A DNA stretch of 64,000 bases, taken from NCBI RefSeq assembly GCF_032452875.1, contig NC_083873.1, forward strand, positions 76,257,987-76,321,986. The letters run 5' to 3'. Of the stretch, positions 34,174-46,984 are shown piece after piece. The position numbers were made by a program, and so were the translations under genes. This stretch comes from Bos javanicus (Eukaryota > Chordata > Mammalia > Artiodactyla > Bovidae). The notes beneath the pieces were generated by a model, which saw only the letters and a list, made by a program, of their open reading frames with translations, was not told the DNA's origin and did no database searches. Position 1 is the stretch's first letter. Every line of letters begins with the position of its first letter.

Positions 34174-34811
34174 CATGGGAAATAGATGGGGAAACAGTGG
34201 AAACAGTGTCAGACTTTATTTTTGGGGGCTCCAAAATCACTGCAGATGGTGACTGCAGCCGTGGAATTAAAAGACGCTTAATCCTTGGAAGGAAAGTTAT
34301 GACCAACCTAGATAGCATATTGAAAAGTAGAGGCATTACTTTGCCAACAAAGATCCGTCTAGTCAAGGCTATGGTTTTTCCAGTAGTCATGTATGGATGT
34401 GAGAGTTGGACTGTGAAGAAAGCTGAGCGCCGAAGAATTGATGCTTTTCAACTGTGGTGTTGGAGAAGACTCTTGAGAGTCCCTTGGACTGCAAGGAGAT
34501 CCAACCAGTTCATTCTAAAGGAGATCAGTCTTGGGTGTTCTTTGGAAGGAATGATGCTAAAGCTGAAACTCCAGTACTTTGGCCACCTCATGCGAAGAGT
34601 TGACTCATTGGAAAAGACTCTGATGCTGGGAGGGATTGGGGGCAGGAGGAGAAGGGGACGTCAGAGGATGAGATGGCTGGATGGCATCACTGACTCGATG
34701 GACGTGAGTCTGGGTGAACTCTGGGAGCTGGTGATGGACAGGGAGGCCTGGCGTGCTGCTATTCATGGGGTCGCAAAGAGTTGGACACGACTGCGGGACT
34801 GAACTAAACTG
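34174..34811 (+). mobile_element. BovB 3' end, 638 bases, sense, well preserved
   Basis: From 'catgggaaatagatggggaa' to 'gactgaactaaactg'. The 8-base repeat aaaaaact lies at 34166-34173 and 34812-34819. The BovB C-terminal frame is open for 201 codons (34197-34802), through VMYGCESWTVKKAERRRIDA and GVAKSWTRL to the natural end, so decay is light. No RT core, hence no activity. Confidence 0.95.
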
Positions 34812-34930
34812 AAAAAACTTATAAATGTAACCTTGCAAATTTTATAAAAGAATGTATAGAAATGAGTAGTTAAGAACATTCTGTGAATAATTAGTACTCA
34901 TTTGTTAGTTGATAATGTAGAAAGTCAAAA

Positions 34931-35060
34931 ATAGGGAGTTTCAAAAGGGAGGGAATATATGTATACTTATGGTTGATTCATGTTGATGTTTGACAGAAAA
35001 CAGCAAAATTCTGTAAAGCAATTATTCTTCAGTAAAAAATAAATTACTTTAAAAAATAGA
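34931..35060 (+). mobile_element. L1 3'-end fragment
   Basis: 'tttcaaaagggagggaatat', 'ttatggttgattcatgttga', 'aacagcaaaattctgtaaag', A-rich tail. An imperfect repeat around 'aaaaatagggagtt' (left) and 'aaaaatagagtt' (right) looks like its duplication. Same L1 subfamily as the element ending at 20101. Confidence 0.88.
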
Positions 35061-35709
35061 GTTAATAATATTTCAACTGCCAGAAAAATGAAAAAATAAG
35101 TATTCAATAATATTTAGCATGTTCGATGGGACCCAAGGCAAATTTTAAGTTTTAATATTGTCTTATATTTTAAAATAATTTAAGTTATTAAAATTATCTA
35201 AAAATTAAATGACACATTTAAATACATTTAAGACTAGAAATGAGATGTGTTTGGTTTAATTCTACTTCTGCCGCCAAACATACATGTACAATAATGCTAT
35301 TGATGATTTATTATTTATTACTATAATTTTAGAATATGAGCTGATAATAAATCTTTATCATAGATTATTAATTATTGAAATCATATTAGACTTTCTAATC
35401 AGTTTTAATTAACATATTTATAACTGTTTCAAAAGAGACGGGTAGGAGCAAGTTGTGTGAGTTTCTTTCCAGACATATTATTCTGTCAATATATGATAAA
35501 AATGCTTTTAAATTATTTCTGACAAGATAGTTAAATAAAAATAGATATTTAATATATAATTTATTCTCGTGACATCAAAACTTCTTAATCACAATCTATA
35601 AGAATTACATTTTCTATCCTGAACCAGTATTCACACATAAACATACAATCATGGATGTAAAATCTACTTAAAAAAATGTCATGCCTGAGGCATTTTCTTT
35701 AACATTACT
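35061..35709. other. Unique very AT-rich DNA
   Basis: Nothing recognised. Confidence 0.55.
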
Positions 35710-36197
35710 TGTTGGGGGATAGACTTAGATTATTTCGATATTGCATGGTTTGCCTTGGAAATGAACAGAGATCATTCTGTTGTTTTTGAAATTGAATCCA
35801 AGCACTACATTTTGGACTCTTGTTGACTATGATGGCTACTCCATATTTCCTAAAGGGATTCTTGCCCACAATAGTAGATATAATGGTCATCTGAGTTAAA
35901 TTCACCCATTGCAGTCCATTTTAGTTCACAGATTCCTAAAATGTCAATGTTTACACTTGCCATATCCTGTTTGATCACTTCCAATTTGCCTTGATTGATG
36001 GACCTAACATTCCAAGTTCCTATGCAATATTGCTGTTTACAGCATTGGACTTGACTTCCACTAACAATCACAACCACAACTGGGTGTTGTTTTTGCTTTG
36101 GCTCCGTCTCTTTATTCTTTCTGGAGTTATTTCTCCATTGATCTCCAGTAGCATATTGGGCACCTACTGACCTGGGGAATTCATCTTTCAGTGTCAA
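35710..36197 (-). mobile_element. BovB 5' part (endonuclease N-terminus), antisense
   Basis: Minus-strand frame 36221-35850 reads YCIGTWNVRSINQGKLEVIK, then DILGICELKWTAMGEF, the APE-like endonuclease start with its metal-binding Glu (in ELKW) kept; a shifted frame continues with FRKYGVAIIVN. The rest of the endonuclease and the RT are absent. Directly followed by a sense BovB 3' part. Confidence 0.92.
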
Positions 36198-36928
36198 AGC
36201 TATGCTTTTTCCTGTAGCCATGTATGGATATGGGAATTGGACTCTAAAGAAAGCTGCTGCTGCTGTTGCTGCTAAGTCACTTCAGTCGTGTCCGACTCTA
36301 TACGACCCCATAGATAGCAGCCCACCAGGCTCCCCCATCCCTGGGATTCTCCAGGCAAGAACACTGGAGTGGATTGCCATTTCCTTCTCCAATGCATGAA
36401 AATGAAAAGTGAAAGTGAAGTCGCTCAGTCATGTCCGACTCTCAGTGACCCCAGGGACTGCAGCCCACCAGCTTCCTCCATCCGTGGAATTTTCCAGGCA
36501 AGAGTACTGGAGTAGGGTGCCTTCTCCAAAAGAAAGATGAGTGCTGAAGAATTGATGCTTTTGAACTGTGGTGTTGGAGAAGACTCTTTAAGAGTAGCTT
36601 GTATTGCAAGGAGATTCAACCAGTTCATGCTAAAGGAAATCAGCCCTGACTATTCATTGGAAGGACTGATGCTGAAGCTAAAACTCCAATACTTTGGCCA
36701 TTTGATGTGAACAAGTGACTCATTGGAAAAGACCCTGTTGCTGGGAAAGATTGAATGTTGGAGGGGAAGGGATGACAGAGGATGAGATGGTTGGATGGCA
36801 TCATCAACTTGATGGACATGAGTTTGAGTAAACTCTATGAGTTGGTGATAGACAGGCAAGCCTGGCATGCTGCAGTCCATGGGGTCACAAAGAGTCAGAC
36901 ATGACTGAGCAACTGAACTGAACTGAAG
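36198..36928 (+). mobile_element. BovB 3' part, sense, split by Bov-A2
   Basis: 36198-36253 ('ttcctgtagccatgtatgga') and 36529-36928 ('gaattgatgcttttgaactg' to 'gcaactgaactgaactgaag') are one BovB 3' end. Together with the inverted 5' part it looks like one element with an inverted 5' end, but about 2 kb of the parent is missing between the two. Confidence 0.92.
36254..36528 (-). mobile_element. Bov-A2 SINE inside BovB, antisense, full length
   Basis: CTG tail complement, two BovA units. Perfect 8-base repeat aaagaaag at 36246-36253 and 36529-36536; the BovB coding sequence resumes exactly. Therefore younger than the BovB. Confidence 0.95.
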
Positions 36929-38095
36929 CATCCTCATATTCCTTTTAATTCTTTTGCTATTTTTCAGTTTTATTTTGATATAATTGATATATAGCAGGGT
37001 ATAAGTTTTAAGATGTACACTAAAATGGATTATGATTTTCTAGTGATTTTATGGTTCCAGGACTCAAATATTTAAGTTTTTAATCCATTTCAAGTTAGCT
37101 TTTGTGAGTGGTAGAAGGGTCTGGTTTATTTTTATATGAATATTAAATTTTCCCTGCACCATTTATTGAAGAGACTGTCTTTTTACAATGAATATTATTG
37201 CCTCTGTTATAAAATATTAGTTAGCTGTATATGCATGGTTTCATTTCCAGCCTCTTGATTTAGTTCCGTTGGGTATGTATCTGATTTTTCCTGGTACCAT
37301 ACAGTTTTGCTTACTATAGTACTATATTGTAGCTTGGTATCAGGAAGTGTCATGCTTTCTGCTTTGTTCTTTTTTCTCAGGATTGCTTTGGGTATTCAAG
37401 ATCTTTTATGGGCCCCTATTAATTTTAGGAATTATCTTTCCTACTTCTATAAAAAAATACTTTTAGAATCTGTGGGGATTGCTTTGATTCTATAAGGGCT
37501 TTGACTATTCTGGAGATTTTAGCAATATTTTTCCAACCCATGAGTAGCTTTCCATTTTTTGTGTCTATTTGATATCTTTTATTAATGCTTTGTAATTTCC
37601 AGTGTAGAGAGTGTTCATCTCCTTGGTTAAATTTATTCCTAAGCATTTTATACTTTTGGATACTATCGTAAATGGCAATTATTTTCTTTCTTTTTAAGAT
37701 AATTCATTGTTAATGTGTAGAAAAGTTGCTGAGTTTTGTGTGTTATTTTGTATCCTGTAAATTTAGAGCCTTTGGGTCTATTTAGCAGTTGTTTTTTTTA
37801 TTCTTTAGAATTTTCTGTATATAAAACCATATAATCTGCTAATAGAGACCATTTTATTTGTTCTTTTTAAATTTTAATACCTTTTATTTTTCTGTTACTA
37901 ATTGCTCTGGCTAGGACCTCCATACTATGTTGAATAGTGGTGATAAAAGTATCTCATTCCTGATCTTAAATAAAAATCTTTCAATATTTCACTCGAGTAT
38001 GATGTTAGCTGTGCATTTGTCATATATGCCCTTTATTTTGTTGAGGTACATTTCTTCTATATCTAAATTGTTAAGAGCTTTTACCATGAACATAA
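36929..38095 (-). mobile_element. Old L1 ORF2 fragment, antisense
   Basis: 'accatttattgaagagactg', 'aggattgctttgggtattca', 'tttgggtctatttagcagtt' and 'ccctttattttgttgaggta' follow antisense ORF2 downstream from the RT core. The FADD region (about 37805-37840) is degenerate. Diverged as in the older mammalian L1M groups. Confidence 0.8.
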
Positions 38096-39985
38096 TTCTT
38101 TTACTTTATAAATTTCTTGGATATTCATCATCTTGTTTTCTATATTTTAAGCCAGCAGATAAGTTTGAAGTTTATGTTTTTCAACAAACTTTAATTTTTC
38201 CTTATTACCTTAGCTCCATTCATAGGCAGTAGCTCTAAATGAGTCATCATAACTGATCTATAAAGAAAATAATAGGCTTCCATTTTCCTGTCCAGAATGT
38301 AATTATCTTAGAAGTCATCACTCAATTTCAAGAACTAAAATTTTGAAAACAAAACAAAAACTTAAAAATCAACATTTTTTAGATCCATCTGAGAAGCTCT
38401 CTCATAGGTCAAGCCACTGTCACCCAAACTGGAGAGAAAAATAGATAGATACATTGAATCCCAACCTACCAGAAAAGAAATCCACAAGCATAAACATTTA
38501 GAATAACCAGTGCCAAAATAGGAAAATCTGAATTGTAACTAACAAATTCCTGGAGGCTCAATGTGGACAATTATAAAAGTTAAAACTTCCATGGGTAACA
38601 AGTATTAAGGAGTGCCTCCACACTCTTCTGAGATTTACCTCTAGGATCTCTCCCAAGTTCTTTTGGTGAAGATTGGGGGGAGAAGAATCCTTTTATGATT
38701 CCAGAAGTAGATGAGGAAATGTAACTATTTTGAAATGCACCAGGGCATGTCATACTTCTAACAAGACCTTCCCTCAAAAGAAACTATTTTGCCATAACCT
38801 ATTGGAGTTTTATTAAAGTCTAGCTGAACATGGAGAAAAAGAATTACCTCTCCTCTAAACAATCCTGTCCCACCTAATGATGGAGTTGGAGGAGAAAGGG
38901 GCAAGTCAGGGAATAAACAGAGAGTACTTGTGAAGTTCACATCCCCATGGTAGAGACTCACTGAAAGACTAAAATCTGAGCATAGGAATATATGGCGATT
39001 CCTTTCCCCTACACCTGAACACTGTAACTAAAGGTCTATTTACTGATTTCCTTTTACTGAGTGCATCATGTCTGGCTTTCAACAAAAAATTACAAAGCAC
39101 ACTAAAAGGCAAAAATCAAAGATTAAAGAGACAGTGAAAACATTAGAACCAAACTCAGATATAACAAGTATTTTAAAATTATCAGACTAAAAATTTAAAA
39201 CAACTGTTATTAATGTGCTAAACGTGTTCTTTCCATTTCTTTTCTAATGGGAAAGAATAACCAACATGCAAGAACAAATGGGCAACATAAGCAGAAAGGC
39301 GGAAATCCTAAGAATCAAATAGGGATGCTACAGATTAAAGAGAAAAGAATACAACAAGGTTTTATATAATATTGTAGTCTTAGGAATCATTAAAACAGTG
39401 TTTTTTGTAAAGCAAGTTAAAACAGCATTTCAAAGATACATTGATAAGCTATGTTTGAGGACAAAGTACCATAGATACTAATTAAACAGTTTAAATAAGT
39501 GTCAAATTACCAGATTCTGAGAGCTATGACTGAAACATGCTTGAAAATGATGGAAAGAGTAGTAATTTATGAAGTTGAAATTGCTAATACAATAACAAAT
39601 ATTGAACAGTTTCAAAGTAGTTGTAAACTATGTCATAATTTTTCATTTATATATTTATCCTTTCAAGATTATAGATCGTATTTTCAGAGTGAATGCTAAT
39701 GTGTCAGAATATATCAGTCTTTCATATGCAGAATTTACAACTTAAGGAAAATATAAGGTTTTGTAGATAAAATAGAAGGAACAAAAACATGAGAACAGCA
39801 TGAAAAACATGAAGCAAAAAATATGTAAAAGTTTGATCAAAATTGTTTCAGTAAAAGATTTTACTTCATAGAACAGAATGTGAGGCATGAAATAAACTCA
39901 TCTCTAAAACAATAATGATGAAGTTTCTGCCCAGTGTCATTATAAGGATTCCTACTTTAATCTAAATTAATCTTCACCATCACAT
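38096..39985. other. Unique DNA
   Basis: Nearly 1.9 kb with no gene or young repeat. Open frames up to 67 codons (38580-38777, 38758-38961 antisense) show no known domain. Confidence 0.55.
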
Positions 39986-40410
39986 TATGAGTAATGGCTA
40001 ATGGGGTGCCTACTGTAATTCATTTTATTTTACAAATGAGTAAACAGAGGTTTAGAGAGTTGATATCCTGTCTGCTGCTGCTGCTAAGTCACTTCAGTAG
40101 TGTCCGACTCTGTGCGACCCCATAGACAGCAGCCCACCAGGCTCCCCTGTCCCTGGGATTCTCCAGGCAAGAACACTGGAATGGGTTGCCATTTCCTTCT
40201 CCAATGCATGAAAGTGAAAAGGGAAAGTGAATTCGCTCAGTCTTGTCTGACTCTTCACGACCCCATGGACTGCAGCCTACCAGGCTCCTCTGTCCATGGG
40301 ATTTTCCAGGCAAGAGTGCTGGAGTGGGTTGCCATTAAGTAAGTGGAAGAACTGGGTATAAATTGAAGTCATTTGACTCAATAGCCTGTAGTGCTTACTG
40401 GCTGTATTAA
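39986..40410 (+). mobile_element. MIR, split by Bov-A2
   Basis: Left part 'ttcattttattttacaaatg' and 'agtaaacagaggtttagaga'; right part 'aagtaagtggaagaactggg'. These are consecutive in the MIR consensus apart from about 15-20 bases lost at the junction. Bov-A2 40071-40336 lies between. Confidence 0.78.
40071..40336 (-). mobile_element. Bov-A2 SINE, antisense
   Basis: CTG repeat at 40073-40084, both BovA units, ending 'gctggagtgggttgccatt'. No clean flanking repeat, consistent with a small target deletion in the MIR. Confidence 0.94.
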
Positions 40411-41042
40411 TTAGTGCCTGAAATCGTTGCAGTACACCTACATGATAGCTGAACTCCCTCAGCTTGTTAGTCTTTCTCTGAAACTATACAATATAAGGAA
40501 GTTTTAGGCACCTCTCCAGGCACCTAAACTGTAGATTACCTGGCCATTGTTGGGTTAGTGTTATTCCTTAACTGTTCTCCTTACCTGCCACTCCTTCTCT
40601 GATCCATCATCAACAACACCACAGGAATAACTTAAATGATTATGTTACCCTTGGCCAAAAATCTTCAGTGATTCTCATTGATCTTGAGAATAAACAACAC
40701 AGAATCAATTTGCTCTAATGAAAATAATCATAATGCTTTGTAAGAGTACACGGCTGTAGCATTACAACAATATCTTGTCTTCGTGGAATTATTTCATAAG
40801 CTTAAATTGGAGGAAGTCTACTTAAGTAGAATACAGATTGATATATGATTTTTCACTACAGAATCTTCCACATTAATTTGCACTTAATGTTGAATTTCTT
40901 ATTTGTGTTCCCAATATTTAACTCATGGATGGATGATGAATAAATTAGTGAATGAATTCAAATACAGCATATTTTAAATTTTAAAAAATTATATTATTCA
41001 TTGTTCAGATTATATGTGATATACCCATATGTACATTCAAAT
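40411..41042. other. Unique DNA
   Basis: Nothing recognised. Confidence 0.5.
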
Positions 41043-41090
41043 TTTATTTTTTATTTTATTTTTTAACTTTACAATATTGTATTGCATTTC
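41043..41090 (-). mobile_element. Minimal ruminant L1 tail, antisense
   Basis: About 47 bases: T-rich tail complement, then 'taactttacaatattgtatt'. Flanked by near-identical 'cattcaaatttta' (about 41033-41045) and 'catttcaatttta' (about 41086-41098). Confidence 0.8.
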
Positions 41091-41102
41091 AATTTTAATA
41101 TT

Positions 41103-41544
41103 GAGATAAAAATATAATCATTAACCAGTCTCTTCAAAAAGTATAAAATTGTAAAGAGTCTTCTTAAAACATTACCGTGGAAGGATAAAATAATTTAATA
41201 CAAAAGAGCAATTACTTTTTATTGAAACATATATAGATTGAAATTTAAATGTATATAGAAGTTCCCCTTTTGGAGAGATTCTTATGGAAAAGCAAATCTT
41301 TCTGAATATTGGTTTGTTTACTGTTAAAAGTTCAGATTGTTATAAAGATTAAATGTAGAGGGAAAAACACTTAAAATCTTAAAGTGAAAGATGTTAAACC
41401 TAAACCTCTCTACCACTCAGTTGGCAAGCTGAGCTGAGAAGGAGCAGGTGAGAAACCTGCAGTGGCATTCAAGTGAATGTTGCTTTATTTACCAAAGCAA
41501 AGAAGTAAAGTCAAAGAAAGAATGAAGAAAAATTTTAAAAGAGC
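41103..41544. other. Unique DNA
   Basis: Nothing recognised. Confidence 0.5.
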
Positions 41545-41554
41545 AGAGAGTTCT

Positions 41555-41675
41555 GGGACTCCCCTTGTAGTCCAGTGGTTAAGACTCTGTGCTTCCAGTG
41601 CAGGTTCAATCCCTTGTTGAGGAAGTAAGATCCCACATGTTATCCAGTGAGGCCAAAAAAAAAAAAAAAAAAAGG
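41555..41675 (+). mobile_element. CHR-type SINE (cetartiodactyl tRNA-Glu SINE)
   Basis: 'gggactccccttgtagtcca', 'gtggttaagactctgtgctt', 'aggttcaatcccttgttgag' and 'taagatcccacatg' followed by an A19 tail. Perfect 10-base repeat agagagttct at 41545-41554 and 41676-41685. This family predates the split of ruminants and whales, and is the only clear member in the window. Confidence 0.92.
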
Positions 41676-41685
41676 AGAGAGTTCT

Positions 41686-44509
41686 TAGATGACAAAAGCC
41701 AAAATGTTCCAGGCTTATGTACTTTATCTGTAGGAAGTCAAACTCAATTTTATCAGAGAGCCACAAGAAGAGGGCGAGAGAAAGTAAAAGAAACAGACAT
41801 TGGATTCGTTTATTCATAAATACATTTAAAATTAACTTTAAAAAAACATATGCTCTAGCTAAAGACTCTGCCTATCAAAGGACAGTGGTACAGTGTATGT
41901 TTGTGTGTTACTGGACAGAGAGAAAGAAAAGTAATGTGCTTTCAGTAATAAACTATATACACCATCATCTTCCTGAAATAATAGAATATTTTGAGTACTT
42001 AAGAGGAAAATAGTATTGAAATGAACATTTATTTGTCATAAATTTAAACTGACATACTGATTTGTCATATGTTGAAATGATGACAAATTAGGAGTATATT
42101 AATGCAAAATAGTAAATAATATGCCATATAAAGATCACCAAGACATTTAGTTTACTCAAATTCTCCTGAAGCAATGTATTAAATAGCATTTAAAAAAATT
42201 GTTGCTACGCAAGTTAATAAAATTTTGTTTAATACAGCCCTACCCATTCTTCTATCATTCTTTAAATGTGAACATCTCATCCTGATTTACATCAACTCAA
42301 TTCCCCTACAGTCACTGTGGCAAAAAAAAATATGTATATATATCAGTTGCTTATTCTACATCTATTTCCCCTTTTCCTTTCATATAGATGCTGAGTTAGT
42401 TGGGGGTAGGAAACAATATGCCCTGTTCTAGGCAATCAATTAATTGGTTTAAGCTAACTGTACTAATCTCATCCCTATTTGAAATTTCAGGAGTAGTTAA
42501 GTGAAAAACTTCTAGACAATGAACATAAAGGACTTAGGAAAAATATGTAATCTCTAACACTAATGGAGAGATGAAGGGCAAGCATTTTCCTCCATCCACT
42601 TTTGTCAGGATGCAATGCTTGGAGTGTCACCAAGAACAAGGTTAAAATATAGAAGCCCCTAACCTCCTGTCAATATCTTGAGTTTCTGAACTAACCCTCT
42701 AAAATGCTTGTCTTAATGTCACTGATAAGTGAAATCTGTGTTATTTAAGTTACTTTCTAAGTGGTCTGTTACCTGAGGCTGAAAGCATGATAATTGATAT
42801 TACTTCAGTGTTCTTTAAAAACCAGATGAATGGAAAAAGAACATTTTTAACAACAAATTAAAAATTTTATAGATATATTATTTGAGATTTATGTTTCATT
42901 CAATATATCATTATCATATGGGCTAAAAATAGTGCATTTCATTATATTGCTGTATTATGCTATTTTTTATCCCCATAGAAACAAGGTTTATTCTGCTGTA
43001 TTGTAAACATCATAAGATCAGATAGTGGATGCTGCACTTCACTGACCAAATGATTGCTCACAGACTGAGACATTCATTTTTTCAGCCTCTGGGAAAGCAA
43101 AAGGCTATCAGCTAAGAATTTCCTTGAACAAAAGAGCTCCCTCTTCCAAGGATATTCCCTGCCTTAAGGTCAGTCTGCATCTGAATACTGGATCCAAAAC
43201 ATCACTGAAGGATGATCCCAGCTTCAGTGCTTCCAATGGGATTGGTTGAATTATCTATTGCCTTTGTATCAAAGTTCAAGTTTAGTCTTATTTCAGTCTT
43301 GTCACCCTCACTCTCTCATAGGTGTTGTTTCTAAAAGCAGACTGGGATAATACACCTATTTGCAGATTGATATCTGGGAAATCTGACCTACAACTTTCGA
43401 TAGCAGAGTCACTATAGGAAGCAGATACTAAATTGGCTTTTGGAAGTTTGACTTCCACTCAGTCACCTCACTAGTAAAAGGAATGCTGACAGTCCTTGCT
43501 TGGCATGCAGTCTTGGTGATATTTTTGAAGTTCTCATTGATGATAAACTGAAATTGATTTACCAAAGTAAATAAATGTACTGGCAGATAGAATATCTCAG
43601 GTGTTTAGCAGTTTGAGTGGGAAAAAAGTACTTATAAGGACTACGGAAACTGAGGATACATTTTGGAGGTATGTACACACATTTTGAAGGAAAATAAAAG
43701 GTGATTACTAATCAACTCAAGGTAAAATGTGAAGGCAGCATGGTCCCCATGGGAGGTTATTAAACAGACTACTATCAGAGAAAAGTTAAGATATTGCCTA
43801 AAATTTTCTTATAGGAATAGTATAGCTAATAGATTGAAATCAGGATCTTGGTTACAAATTAATGAGACTCATATTTGGAGTAGGAGCATTAGGATTGTCA
43901 TACTCAAAATTTTTAAAACCCAAAGTCCTTCTGAATCCTTTGGGATTATAGAAGTGAACCACTTCTCTCAGTTAAACTAGCATCCTCTCCTTCCTTGAAG
44001 ATGATTCAGAATCCCCTGCCTTAACTGACAATATGTCACTCTGCTTCAGGCTCTATCCTCTTCTTTCATCCCAGCCACTTGACCAATAACTAGAATTAAG
44101 TAGCAATATAGTTTGGTCAGGAAAATGCAAGTCTGCTAGGAGAGAAGTGATTACAATGTAATAGATCTGTTGTACATGTATCAATGGAGTAAAGACAGCA
44201 TGCTCAATCAAGGAGGGTGTTATACAAAGTTGGATAAATGATAATTTATCAATATGGGGGTACTGTCCCACAATATGGAATTTAACACCCTGATGAGGCC
44301 CCATCTAATTGTACTAATTCAAAGCTAGGATGATTCTTGGAAGCAGCAGTGATTAATAACCTACCCTATGTAAAGCAGAAATGATAGAACTTCTCAAGGG
44401 CTCTGAGAAGCTGACATGCCAGAACAGATACACAGATACACAGCATAGAGCTAGAAAACCACAATTTAACAATAGTAAGAGAATTCAAAAGCCACTCCAT
44501 TTACTACAG
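41686..44509. other. Repeat-poor unique DNA
   Basis: 2.8 kb without a young retroposon or a convincing coding frame; the frame 41717-42013 (98 codons) has no recognisable domain. Parts of 43000-43500 are more balanced in base composition and could be an old repeat or conserved non-coding DNA; the sequence alone does not decide. Confidence 0.5.
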
Positions 44510-44510
44510 A

Positions 44511-44782
44511 GAGAAGGCAATGGCACCCCACTCCAGTACTCTTGCCTGGCAAATCCCATGGACGGGCGAGCCTGGAAGGCTGCAGTCCATGGGGTCGCTA
44601 AGAGTAGGACACGACTGAGCGACTTCACTTTCCCTTTTCACTTTCATGCATTGGAGAAGGAAATGGCAACCCACTCCAGTGTTCTTGCCCGGAGAATCCC
44701 AGGGACGGGGAGCCTGGTGGGCTGCCATCTATGGGGTCACACAGTCGGACACGACTGAAGCGACTTAGCAGCAGCAGCAGCA
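44511..44782 (+). mobile_element. Bov-A2 SINE, sense, full length
   Basis: 'gagaaggcaatggcacccca', first BovA unit, linker 'cacttttcactttcatgcat'-like, second unit 'gaaggaaatggcaacccact', AGC tail 44769-44781. Nearly consensus, with several CpG kept ('acgggcgagcc', 'gacacgactgagcgac'). Confidence 0.96.
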
Positions 44783-46984
44783 AGGGATGCTCTAGGGAGA
44801 ATACACTAAGACTGTCAGAGATTTTAAACAGAAATGAGGAAACTCTAGTATGAGCAGTAGAATACAGAAAAGATAAGTATCAGTGGTATTCCTAAGACCA
44901 CTACAGTGGGTGGTTTGTCCCATTAACTTTTCTCCTGTTAGTTTCCCTAGTAATAGGAATTAATCAGAATCCCAGAGGATCTGTCCAAATATGGGATAAG
45001 TTGATTATATGAAGCAAATGTGTATTTGTAGTGAAAAGGGTGAATTACAGTAGCTGATATGGTGTTCCTTCCAGATAACAATTAAGACTGAGGTATTCAT
45101 TTAAAAAAAAAAAAAAAAAAAAAAACTCCCCTCAACCAAAGGGAACTGCCACATCTGAGGTTTTCTTCTCTTCCCAGAGTCAGTCTTCATCTGTGTCTGG
45201 TCAATACAGGAATGTGAAATCATGATCACTTTGCCTAAAACCAGGACAAAATTCAGAGCTTCCTGAACAGCATTACAACCTCCTCTTATCCAGTCTCTTG
45301 TCCTTCACTTTGTAATAGGAGGTGATGCTGAGGATACTCCCTAATCACTACAAGCTTGCAGATTTGCATCTCTGAGTCTGTTTCCCAGGAAAAACTACTT
45401 AAGATAGAGATTATTCATTTTTACTTTCAGAATTTTTAGAATACTTTTGGACATACTGTCATATAATTTTGCTGAGGAAACTCTAAATACCAAGGTTGGA
45501 ATGCACAAATCCTTTCAAAGTTACTCATCCAAACCATATTTAAGCAAGTCCAGATAATATTTTCTTTGACGTGGAAAATAGCAACATCTCTAATAATTAT
45601 CAGAGAACAAACATTTGAGTATACATTAAAGTTAAAATTATATGCCAGACATCTTTATCTATACTTAAGGATTGACCCCTTTCTGAAAAGAAGTATGATA
45701 TATACCGTGTCAATTATGCTACCCAGAATGGCTTGTCTTATGAAAAATAAGATAGAAAATGGAAGGGGGAATGAGATGTTGCTAGGTACACTCGATTAAG
45801 AAGGACAAAGAAAGGATACACTTACAGCTCAGACTAAATGTAGCAGACAGAGGGAGTTATAAGGCCTGAATTTTACTTCCCTTGCCTCTGTCAAGGAGCA
45901 GACTCTTCAGTCTAGAAAAAGTAGGATAAATATATAATCTGAACAGAAGCAAAAGATGATTGAGGGGATAGTAGAAGAAAGTTACATGTTCTTTAGTGAA
46001 TTCAATCTCCAACACAGAAACAATCTTACCAAGTCACTGTGAAGAGTGGTAGTGAGACTGTAAAGGCATTGGTAGAATTTTTGAGTAATCAATGGCTAGC
46101 TAGAAAATATGAAAGAAAAGATAGGTGGATGATATTTCAAGTTTTGAAAGGGTAAAAATAATAGAAAAATTTACAGTCCAGTGAACCTGGATCTAGACAA
46201 AATCTTCAAATGGATTGTTTAAAGAAGAGCCTGTAAATATTTGGAAAGGGACATAGCAATGGCTAGATACTAGAATGCTAGATTGATGGGACTCTCATCA
46301 ATTCCTATGTTGATTCAGACATTAAAATGGCAGATCAAGTCATTTTATTCTTATACACAGAATAGTTCAGAATTTCAACAAGACATTAAAGAGTCCCATG
46401 GGAATTATACATACAAGATAAAACCCATGAGCTAGATGATGGCAAAGTCTGAAGTTTTATATAAAAAGAACACACTCAGGTCAATTGGAAAGAAATTCCA
46501 GAACACTATGGCTAAAGCTTCATCCACTGCAAAAATTTAAGACACACTTTTTATGTACTTACCACAATGATATAAATAGCCCCATATTACTTTTAAGCAT
46601 AGTAACAAATTTAGAAAATGATAGAAATTGAAAATCTGATTTTTATACATTATCAGGATTATATTAACTCAACAAATGAGGTTATACATAATAAGCTATA
46701 TATTTAAGTAGCAACACTTTATGGAGAAAACACTAGTTTGCTGCTACTATTCATGTGAAAGAGACTGAGGTTTCAACTAATGACAAGAAATGATGACTAA
46801 ATCACTAGGAAGAAGCTTCCCAAAAGGAACAGGTCTGTCACAGGTCTGTCACATTAATAGTAGGATTATTATACAAATCAACACAAAGATAGTCCCAACT
46901 GGTGGCTTGTGAATCTTAAATTCTGTGTATGGTCCTAATTGTCATTAGTTAGGAGAAAAAGAAAGATCACCAACATTAAACATA
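44783..46984. other. Repeat-poor unique DNA with A-run
   Basis: No gene recognised. A pure A23 run at 45103-45125 follows sequence that matches no retroposon I know, so it may be a bare homopolymer or the tail of an unrecognised processed copy. Confidence 0.45.

Noticed and set aside
45103..45125. A23 run as the tail of a processed pseudogene
   Set aside because: The upstream sequence matches no gene I know and no flanking duplication was found, so the claim cannot be supported.
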